From: JBCCFK01 sp965262315
Lineage (GTDB): Bacteria > Actinomycetota > Acidimicrobiia > Acidimicrobiales > UBA8592
NCBI GenBank assembly: GCA_965262315.1
Contig: CBDHFJ010000073.1
Location: 1-47,743 of the forward strand
Length of the DNA stretch: 47,743 bases
Direction: 5' to 3'
This document shows, piece by piece, positions 41,413 through 47,743 of this stretch. Each line of letters opens with the position of its first letter. Within the stretch, counting starts at the first letter, position 1. Under the pieces are notes generated by a model that did no database searches, was not told the origin of the DNA, and was given only the letters and a program-made list of their open reading frames with translations. The position numbers were made by a program, and so were the translations under genes.

Positions 41413-42171
41413 GTGACTGAGCTCGCAGCCGCCATCCCAGCAACCGGGGACCCCGTCGAGCTGGTCGACGTCGACGCCCATCGGGACCACACCCTGGCGC
41501 TTCGCGACGTCTCACTGAGCATCCCGGCGGGCACGCTGACGGCCGTCATCGGCCCGAACGGTGCAGGCAAGTCCACGCTCTTCGGCCTGATCAGCGGACG
41601 TCTTCGTGCCTCGAACGGCACGGTGACGGTGCAGGGCACGGTCGCGGAGGTGCTCCAGGCCACGGCCGTCGACCCCGACCTGCCCCTGTCGGTCGAAGAC
41701 GCGGTTCGCATCGGCCGTTACCCGGCCAAGGGACTGCTCCGACGGCTCGACCGTGCAGACCGCGACGCCGTCGAGGCCGCCCTCGAAGCCGTCGATCTCC
41801 ATCACCTGCGCCGCCGACGGTTCAGCAGCCTGTCGGGAGGGCAGCGGCAGCGTGTCCTCGTGGCACAGGGCCTCGCGCAGGAAGCTTCGGTGCTCGTGCT
41901 CGACGAGCCCGCAGCCGGCCTCGACCAGACGTCCCAGCAGCGCATCCTGCAACTCATGCGCGCCCAGGCCGATGCGGGACGCACCGTCCTGTTCTCGACG
42001 CATCAGCTCAGCGACGCAGGACACGCCGACGTGGTCGTCGCACTGTCCTGCGACTGCGTGTGCTGCGCACCGCCGGAGGCAGCCCTGACCGACCCGACGG
42101 TGACCCGGCTCTTCGAACGGCCGCAGGTGCCGGTCCGCTCGTCCGCACCCGTCGCCGTGCCTCGGGCATAG
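41413..42171 (+). CDS. Second zinc-type ABC ATP-binding protein with a C-terminal-region Cys cluster
   Basis: A 252-residue ABC ATPase similar in layout to the one at 40140: GPNGAGKST, VLQATAVDPDLPLSVEDAV, LSGGQRQRVLVAQGL, VLVLDEPAAGLD and FSTHQLSDA. Just after the switch region, where relatives have an ordinary strand, it has SCDCVCC (Cys213, 215, 217, 218), which could bind a metal. No permease or binding protein of its own is adjacent, so it may share ZnuB or act with components elsewhere. The GTG start follows a Zur box and a -10 box. Confidence 0.85.
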   Translation: MTELAAAIPATGDPVELVDVDAHRDHTLALRDVSLSIPAGTLTAVIGPNGAGKSTLFGLISGRLRASNGTVTVQGTVAEVLQATAVDPDLPLSVEDAVRIGRYPAKGLLRRLDRADRDAVEAALEAVDLHHLRRRRFSSLSGGQRQRVLVAQGLAQEASVLVLDEPAAGLDQTSQQRILQLMRAQADAGRTVLFSTHQLSDAGHADVVVALSCDCVCCAPPEAALTDPTVTRLFERPQVPVRSSAPVAVPRA

Positions 42172-42191
42172 GAGACTGCCAGACTGCCCGG

Positions 42192-43040
42192 GTGGACATC
42201 CCCAGGATCGACATGCCCACCACGCCCGGGACTGCCTTCGCAGCGGCGCTCGGCGATGCACTGGACCGCGCTGGCTGCGTGGTCGTGGACGGTGCCGCCC
42301 CGCCTGCGACCATGGACGCGATCGCCCACGAACTGGCCGCTCACGCGGAACGGGGATCACTCGGGGCGAGCGACTTCGAGGGCCACGCCACCCGCCGAAC
42401 AGGGTCTCCGCTCCCCCGCTCTGCGACGTTCCGCACGATCGCCATGCACCCGGCGGTGATGGCCGCATGCGATGACGTGCTCGGCCACGCCACCACCTGG
42501 CGGTTCTCCGCCGCCGAGTACATCGAGATCGGTCCCGGTGAGTCGGCGCAGCGGCTGCACCGAGACCGGTGGAAGTACGACATGGTCGAGTTCGGCTTCG
42601 AGGTCGAGATGAACGGCATGTGGGCCGTCACCGACTTCACCGAAGCCAACGGCGCGACGCGCGTCGTTCCGGGCAGTCACCGATTCGGTCCGGACGAGCG
42701 GCCCACGCAAGACGACACGGTGCCTGCGGAGATGGGCAAGGGCGCGTTGTTCCTCTACACGGGCTCGGTCCATCACGGCGGGGGCGCGAACACCACCGAC
42801 GAATGGCGCCGAGGCCTGTCGCTGCAACATGCGGTCGGGTGGCTGACGCAGTCGACCAATCAGTTCCTCGAGTGTCCGCCGACCGAGGTGACGGACTGGC
42901 CGGACGATCTCCTGCGCTTCGTCGGGTACACGAAAACGGGCAACGGCCTCGGCTATTGGCGCGACAGCGAGGACCCGCTCAGCGCCGTTCACCCAGACCG
43001 CGAGTTCCCTCGCGGTTGGGCCACGGTCCGGCCTGACTGA
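42192..43040 (+). CDS. Phytanoyl-CoA dioxygenase (PhyH) family protein
   Basis: A 282-residue Fe(II)/2-oxoglutarate oxygenase-fold protein. The HxD is in QRLHRDRWKYD, the distal His in YTGSVHHGGGANT, and the Arg in EWRRGLSLQHAVG. A GTG at 42192, 20 nt after the ATPase stop, is the likely start (CAGACT may be its -10 element); an ATG seven codons later is the alternative. The tail GLGYWRDSEDPLSA is typical of a PhyH subgroup common in marine actinobacteria. The substrate is unknown, and despite its position there is nothing in it to suggest a zinc role. Confidence 0.85.
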   Translation: MDIPRIDMPTTPGTAFAAALGDALDRAGCVVVDGAAPPATMDAIAHELAAHAERGSLGASDFEGHATRRTGSPLPRSATFRTIAMHPAVMAACDDVLGHATTWRFSAAEYIEIGPGESAQRLHRDRWKYDMVEFGFEVEMNGMWAVTDFTEANGATRVVPGSHRFGPDERPTQDDTVPAEMGKGALFLYTGSVHHGGGANTTDEWRRGLSLQHAVGWLTQSTNQFLECPPTEVTDWPDDLLRFVGYTKTGNGLGYWRDSEDPLSAVHPDREFPRGWATVRPD

Positions 43041-43067
43041 CCGCCAAACCCGGCAGCGGTCGCCCAC

Positions 43068-43073
43068 TAATGT
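43068..43073 (+). promoter_or_regulatory. Putative -10 element (TAATGT), leaderless start
   Basis: TAATGT ends 8 nt before the ATG at 43082, favouring that ATG over an in-frame one at 43070 that lies inside the box. Confidence 0.45.
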
Positions 43074-43081
43074 CTCGGCCC

Positions 43082-44279
43082 ATGAAGCCGCTCGAAGGAA
43101 TCCGCGTCCTCGAATTCTCCACCATGATCACCGCGTCGTTCGCGGCCATGATGCTGGCGGATCAGGGGGCCGAGGTCATCAAAGTCGAACCGACCGATCT
43201 CGGCGACCCCATGCGCTACCTCGGGTCGACCAAGGGCGGCATCTCGGCGCTCTTCGCCAACTGCAACCGTGGCAAGCGCTCCCTCGCGGTCGATCTCAAA
43301 GCCGAGGAGGGGCGGACGGCGATCGAGCAGCTCGCGGCACAGACCGACGTGGTCCTCACCAACTATCGGCCCGGCGTGATGGACGGTCTCGGCCTGGGGA
43401 GCGACCATCTCCGCTCGCTCAACCCACGCCTGGTCTACGCGGGCGTGACGGGCTTCGGCCTCGAAGGACCGATGGCGGCGGCACCTGCCTACGACCCCAT
43501 CATCCAGGCCCAGACGGGATTCCCGGCCGTGCAGGGCCAGGGCAAGGACAGTCCGGAGTTCATGCAGAGCCTGATGTGCGACAAGGTCACCGCCTACACG
43601 ATCTGCCAAGCGGTCACCGCGGCTCTGTTCGTTCGCGAGCGAACCGGCGAGGGGCAACACATCGACCTGTCGATGATGGACGCCGGCCTCTACTTCCTCT
43701 TCCCCGACGGCTTCATGCACCACACGCTCCTCGACGACGACGTGGATCATGCGCCGCCGCTGAGCGAGCTCCTGTATCAGCTCACCGAGACCAGCGACGG
43801 CGCTCTCACCGCATCCGCAGCGACGCCGGGCCAGCAGGTCGGGTTGCTGACCGCGGTCGACCGCCTGGACCTGTTTGCAGACGAGCGCTTCAACAGCATC
43901 GAGAACATCCTGGCCAACGTCGACGCGTTCCGCGCCGAGATCGCCAACGCCTTCGCCGCGTTCACCACCGACGACGTCCTCGAACGGCTTCACGACCACG
44001 ACGTGCCGGCCGCTCGAGTCCTCGATTACGACGAGGTCATGGCCCACCCGCAGTTCGAGGCCAACGACAGCGTCGACGTTGCCGACGCACGACCGGATGG
44101 GCTCCATGCGTCGGGTCAAGCCGCCAGCGCGGTTCACGGGCGATCGACTGGGGCCGGCCGTCGGCGCACCCGGCCACGGCGAGCACACTGCCGAGATCCT
44201 GACCGAGCTCGGTCACTCGCCCGACGACATCACCGCGCTCGCCGACGCCGGCACGATCGCTGTCGACCCGGCGGGCTGA
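43082..44279 (+). CDS. Family III CoA-transferase (CaiB/BaiF type) with a frameshift near the C-terminus
   Basis: A CaiB/BaiF-type CoA-transferase of about 398 residues. The N-terminus GIRVLEFSTMITASFAAMMLADQGAEVIKVEP is diagnostic, NRGKRSLAVDLK follows, and the catalytic Asp is in SLMCDKVTA. Near 44090-44098 (CGACCGGATGGGC) the frame changes. The original frame runs to 44293 with an Arg-rich tail, whereas the next frame restores the expected end GSMRRVKPPARFTGD, then GEHTAEILTELGHS, stopping at 44279. One extra G would explain it. Catalytic parts are unaffected. Confidence 0.87.
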
Positions 44280-44304
44280 GCCGACCTCGATAGTGCGGTC
44301 GGCG

Positions 44305-46674
44305 TCAGGGCGCCATCACCTCCCCTGCCTGCGGGGCGAGGTCGGTGGGCTCGGCCTCGCTGATGGCGACCAGCGCGGCGTTCACGATGTTGGCGGCCGA
44401 GATGCCGGTGACCGCATGGAGGTCGGCGATGGTGCCGGACTCGCCGAATCGGTCGACCCCCAACGCGTACTGCCGGGTGCCAATCGCCGAGCCGAGCCAG
44501 GCCAGACTGTGGCTCGCGGCGTCATGCACGCTGATGATGGGCCGCCGCCGCTCTGCCACCGGCAGGAGCCGGTGCAGGTGGCTGGGCCGCCGGACCACCT
44601 CGCCGCGCACGGCCCGGGTGTAGGTGTCCCGCCAGCTCGCGAAGACCCGGTCGGGGCTCGTCAGATGGACCACGACCGCGGTCACCCCCTCGTCGTCGAG
44701 TTCGGCTGCCGCCGCCATCGCCTCCGGGGCCATCGCGCCGGTGGTCACGACGGTGACCGCGGGCCGGTCGTCGGGGTCGGGGTCGGGGTCGAGCAGGCGG
44801 TAGCCGCCGGCCAGCACGAACCTGTGGAGGGTGTCCTCGCCGTGGCGCTCGAGCGCCGCGCCGAATGGCGCCTGGTCGAGTGGCCGGGTCGACAGACGCA
44901 GGTACGCGCTCTGACCGTCGGGCCGGGTCAGGTCGTCGATCGCGTCGCACAGCAGCCAGTCGACCTCGGTGGCGAACGCGGGCTCTGCGTAGTGCAGGGC
45001 GGGCAGCTCTGCCCCCACCGATGCCGTGATGGTCGACTGATGCGCGCCGCCCTCGGGAGCGAGGGTCACACCTGACGGGGTGCCGGTCACGATGAAGCGG
45101 GCGTCGTTGTAGAGCGCGTACACCAGCGCATCCAGACCCCGAAGGACGAACGGGTCGTAGACCGTCCCGATCGGCAGCAGCTGCTCGCCGTGATGGTCAT
45201 GGCTGAGGCCGAGCTGGCCCAAGAGCATGAACAGGTTCATCTCGCTGATGCCCAGCTCGATGTGGCGCCCACCGGGTGAGGGCGCCCAACGGAGGAGGCG
45301 GTCGGCGCCGCCGTGGTCATCGCGCGTCGTGTGGGAATAGACGCCCGTCTTGTTGATCCAGCCCCCGAGGTTGGTCGAGATCGAGACGTCGGGGGCCGTG
45401 GTCACGATGCGCCGACCGACCTCGTCGACGTCCGCGAGGGTGGCGAGCACCCGGCCGAAGGCCTCCTGCGTGGAGACGTTGCCGGCGGTCACGGGTTCCC
45501 GCGCCGAGGCAGGCACGTCGTAGCGAGCCCGAACCACGGGCGCAGGGTTGTTGATCTGACCGCCCACCGAATCGCATCGACGACCGGCAGCCGAGTCGGG
45601 GTCGAAGCGATCCCACTCCGTCGCTGTGGTCAGGCCCACCTTCGTCCGGAGCGCATCGATCTGGTCGTGGTTGAGCAGGGCAGCATGGTTCAGCGGATCG
45701 CCGGCGATCGGGAGCCCCCAACCCTTGATCGTGTACGCGAAGACCACCGAGGGGCGATCGGCCATCAGGTCGCACTGACGAAAGGTGTCGAGCAGGAGGC
45801 CCAGGTCGTGGCCGCCGAGGTCGGTGACGACGGCGGCCACCTCCTCGTCGGCGAGGTCCTGCGCCCACCGGGACACCGCCGGGTCGGCGCCCTGGAGGAA
45901 CTTGGCCCGAAGCTCGGGGCCGTCCAGCGCGAAGAGCGCCTGATACGCCTCGTTGGGCATGGCGTCGATGTGGTCACGGAGGGCGCCGCCACCGGCCTGC
46001 TCGAAGGCCGCCGTGAGTCGAGACCCGTACTTGGCCTCGGCCACGTGCCAACCGGCGTCGGCGAAGAAGCGTTTCAGCCGGCTGGCGGCGATGTCGGGGA
46101 TGACCCTGTCCAGGCTCTGCCGGTTCAGATCCACCACCATCGTGAAGTTGCCGAGGCCCTTCGTGGCGGGGTCGGCGATCGCTTCCCAGACGTTGCCCTC
46201 GTCGAGCTCGGCGTCCCCCACCAGCGCGATGAACCGCGCATCGGGCTGTGCACCGAAGTGCGAATCGACGTAGCGGCGAGTCAGCGCCGAGAACAGCGGC
46301 GCCACCGCTCCGAGTCCCACCGACCCCGTCGAGAAGTCCGCCACATCGGGATCCTTCGTGCGCGACGGGTACGCCTGGAGACCGCCGCGTTGGCGAAGCG
46401 TCGTCAGGTACGACCGATCGAGCTCACCGGTCAGGTACTTGATGGCGTGGTAGACGGGTGAGGCGTGGGGCTTCACGGCCACCTTGTCCGCGTGGCCGAT
46501 GTGGCCGAACCACAGCGCCGTCATGATCGACACCATCGATGCACAGGAAGCCTGATGGCCTCCCACCTTGACCTCGCCGCCCTTGCGGCTGTTGGCGGCG
46601 TCGACGATGCGAGTGGCGAGCCACAGAATCCGTTGCTCGATCTCACGGAGCACAGGAACGGAGTCGTCGGTCAT
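44305..46674 (-). CDS. Pyruvate dehydrogenase E1-like (AceE/transketolase-type) TPP enzyme
   Basis: A 789-residue thiamine-diphosphate enzyme with the single-chain transketolase/AceE arrangement. The N-terminal domain has GGEVKVGGHQASCASMVSIMTALWFGHIGH and the TPP/Mg motif VGDAELDEGNVWEAIADPATKGLGNFTMVVDLNRQSLD. The middle pyrimidine domain has GGRHIELGISEMNLFMLLGQLGLS (catalytic Glu), and the C-terminal domain has VTTGAMAPEAMAAAAELDDEGV. It is about 100 residues shorter than E. coli AceE. No E2 or E3 gene is adjacent, so the 2-oxo-acid substrate is not certain. The ATG at 46674 follows AAGGGA. Confidence 0.85.
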   Translation of the reverse strand: MTDDSVPVLREIEQRILWLATRIVDAANSRKGGEVKVGGHQASCASMVSIMTALWFGHIGHADKVAVKPHASPVYHAIKYLTGELDRSYLTTLRQRGGLQAYPSRTKDPDVADFSTGSVGLGAVAPLFSALTRRYVDSHFGAQPDARFIALVGDAELDEGNVWEAIADPATKGLGNFTMVVDLNRQSLDRVIPDIAASRLKRFFADAGWHVAEAKYGSRLTAAFEQAGGGALRDHIDAMPNEAYQALFALDGPELRAKFLQGADPAVSRWAQDLADEEVAAVVTDLGGHDLGLLLDTFRQCDLMADRPSVVFAYTIKGWGLPIAGDPLNHAALLNHDQIDALRTKVGLTTATEWDRFDPDSAAGRRCDSVGGQINNPAPVVRARYDVPASAREPVTAGNVSTQEAFGRVLATLADVDEVGRRIVTTAPDVSISTNLGGWINKTGVYSHTTRDDHGGADRLLRWAPSPGGRHIELGISEMNLFMLLGQLGLSHDHHGEQLLPIGTVYDPFVLRGLDALVYALYNDARFIVTGTPSGVTLAPEGGAHQSTITASVGAELPALHYAEPAFATEVDWLLCDAIDDLTRPDGQSAYLRLSTRPLDQAPFGAALERHGEDTLHRFVLAGGYRLLDPDPDPDDRPAVTVVTTGAMAPEAMAAAAELDDEGVTAVVVHLTSPDRVFASWRDTYTRAVRGEVVRRPSHLHRLLPVAERRRPIISVHDAASHSLAWLGSAIGTRQYALGVDRFGESGTIADLHAVTGISAANIVNAALVAISEAEPTDLAPQAGEVMAP

Positions 46675-46805
46675 GCGGGTCCCTTCGTGGCCGAGGCGCG
46701 CCTCCGACAATGGATCGCTCCGGGTGCGAGCGCAACCCCGCGTGAAGTGCGCACATGTCCGTGCAAGAAATCCCGACTCGACGGTGGCTCAGAGCGCGCG
46801 CTCAA

Positions 46806-46811
46806 TAGGGT
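46806..46811 (+). promoter_or_regulatory. Putative -10 element (TAGGGT) of the DUF5996 gene
   Basis: TAGGGT lies 43 nt before the ATG at 46855. A 12-bp palindrome GAGCGCGCGCTC (46792-46803) sits just upstream. The leader would carry the AGGAGGG site at 46844-46850. The 180-nt gap to the divergent E1 gene holds no other recognisable feature. Confidence 0.35.
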
Positions 46812-46854
46812 TTGGCCACGTGCGTGTCCACGTCGAAGACGCGAGGAGGGCAAG

Positions 46855-47743
46855 ATGAACGAGAATGCGTGGCCGACGCTGCCGACCGACATGTGGCGGC
46901 CGACCATCGACACCCTTCACCGGTGGACGCAGGTGCTCGGCAAGATCCGCATGGGCTACAGCCCCTGGCTGAACCACTCCTGGAACGTGGCGCTGTACGT
47001 GACCCCGGTCGGCCTGACCACCGGGACCGTGCCCCACGGCGACGAGGCGTTCGAGCTGATGATCGACCTCACCAACAGCCGGGTCGTCGTCGCCCGCTCC
47101 ACCGGCGAACCGGCCTGGTTCGACATCGTCGACGGCATGAGCGTGGCCGACTTCCATCGCCGGGTGTTGGCGCTCATGAACAAGGTCGGAATGGCGGTGG
47201 AGATCAACCCGATGCCGTCCGAGATCGCCGATGCGGTGCCGTTCCCCGACGACGAGCAGCACGCGAGCCACGTCGTCGAACATGCGCAGACCTTCCATCG
47301 GGTGCTGTTGTCCGCCAACGCCGTGTTCGAGCGGTTCCGCTCCGGGTTCCTGGGCAAGGCCAGCCGCTCCCACTTCTTCTGGGGCAGCTTCGACCTCGCG
47401 GTGACCCGGTTCTCGGGCCGGACCGCACCGCCCCATCCGGGCGGTCTGCCGAACTTCCCTCTCGACGTCGCCCAGGAGGCGTACTCCCACGAACTGACCA
47501 GCGTCGGCTTCTGGCCGGGCGACGCCGACACCGAGCCGATCTTCTACGCATACGCCTATCCCTCGCCGCCCGACCTGGCGGAGGCCGAGATCTCGCCGGC
47601 ATCGGCCTTCTGGCACGCCGACCTCGGGGAGTTCGTGCTTCCCTATGCGGCGGTGGCCGCCAGCGACGATCCGGGCGGCGCTCTGCTCGCCTTCTGCGAG
47701 TCGACGCACGCCGCTGCGGCCGACCGAGCCGAATGGGACCGAT
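46855..47743 (+). CDS. DUF5996 family protein (partial, runs off the right edge)
   Basis: An ATG at 46855 behind a strong AGGAGGG opens a frame with no stop for 296 codons to the window end. It encodes WPTLPTDMWRPTIDTLHRWTQVLGKIRMGYSPWLNHSWNVALYVTPVGLTTG, the typical opening of DUF5996 proteins, and later HFFWGSFDLAVTRFSGRTAPPHP, SVGFWPGD and PIFYAYAYPSPP. These are cytosolic proteins of unknown function, usually about 300-310 residues, so only the last few residues are missing. It is divergent from the E1 gene. Confidence 0.85.
   Translation, partial: MNENAWPTLPTDMWRPTIDTLHRWTQVLGKIRMGYSPWLNHSWNVALYVTPVGLTTGTVPHGDEAFELMIDLTNSRVVVARSTGEPAWFDIVDGMSVADFHRRVLALMNKVGMAVEINPMPSEIADAVPFPDDEQHASHVVEHAQTFHRVLLSANAVFERFRSGFLGKASRSHFFWGSFDLAVTRFSGRTAPPHPGGLPNFPLDVAQEAYSHELTSVGFWPGDADTEPIFYAYAYPSPPDLAEAEISPASAFWHADLGEFVLPYAAVAASDDPGGALLAFCESTHAAAADRAEWDR

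Overview
The window is high-GC DNA, densely packed with genes on both strands. No stretch longer than about 180 bases lacks a gene, and I found no tRNA, rRNA, CRISPR array or insertion sequence. The content points to an actinobacterium, probably an uncultured member of the Acidimicrobiia. The reasons are F420-type enzymes (an LLM oxidoreductase and PPOX-fold proteins), soluble P450s, family III CoA-transferases, a TetR regulator that looks KstR-like, and many apparently leaderless genes with a TANNNT box 6-9 nt before the start codon. The taxonomic call is inference.

Layout. Positions 1-4740 hold an SDR, a P450, a nitronate monooxygenase-like protein and an acyl-CoA dehydrogenase. 4756-7953 is a translationally coupled modABC molybdate operon with a divergent PadR-type regulator. 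8004-14362 carries a branched-chain-type substrate-binding lipoprotein, a SnoaL-like protein, a fumarylacetoacetate hydrolase-type enzyme, and an overlapping set of LLM oxidoreductase, SDR and CoA-transferase, then a PPOX protein. It reads as a catabolic island for an unidentified substrate. 14400-17024 has an MFS transporter, a DUF2889-like gene and an alpha/beta hydrolase; a 44-bp inverted repeat lies just upstream of the hydrolase. 17173-21214 has a peroxiredoxin-like selenoprotein, a LigB dioxygenase, a 2-hydroxyacid dehydrogenase and a PhyH oxygenase. 21221-29174 (minus strand) has a frameshifted family 2 beta-galactosidase, an unknown protein, glutamate dehydrogenase, selD, a VOC protein and a PPOX protein. 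29290-32599 has a permease, a TIGR03943-like partner and a DHA2-type MFS pump. 32603-37616 (minus strand) has a frameshifted nitroreductase, an amidohydrolase, a TetR regulator, a PhyH oxygenase and a P450. 37726-42171 is a zinc-uptake and Zur region. 42192-47743 has a PhyH oxygenase, a CoA-transferase, an AceE-like E1 and a partial DUF5996 protein.

The main discovery is use of selenocysteine. Two genes are interrupted by one in-frame TGA exactly at the redox or catalytic Cys position. One is a peroxiredoxin with a WUPPC motif, fused to a DsbD-alpha-like C-terminal domain. The other is selenophosphate synthetase SelD itself (HGAGUGC). Both have a hairpin at bacterial-SECIS distance after the TGA. 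Read conventionally, both would be truncated or missed.

The second theme is zinc. A ZnuABC-like importer (znuA/znuB on minus, an ATPase on plus), a Fur-family Zur and a second ATPase with a Cys cluster share the motif GAAYGAGWATC upstream. The substrate-binding protein carries an acidic, His-rich 78-bp tandem repeat, in which one unit is 11 bp short and breaks the reading frame.

Five genes carry frameshifts: lacZ, the nitroreductase, the second P450, the second CoA-transferase and znuA. Four are single-base events in or near short homopolymers, so residual assembly error is as likely as real decay.
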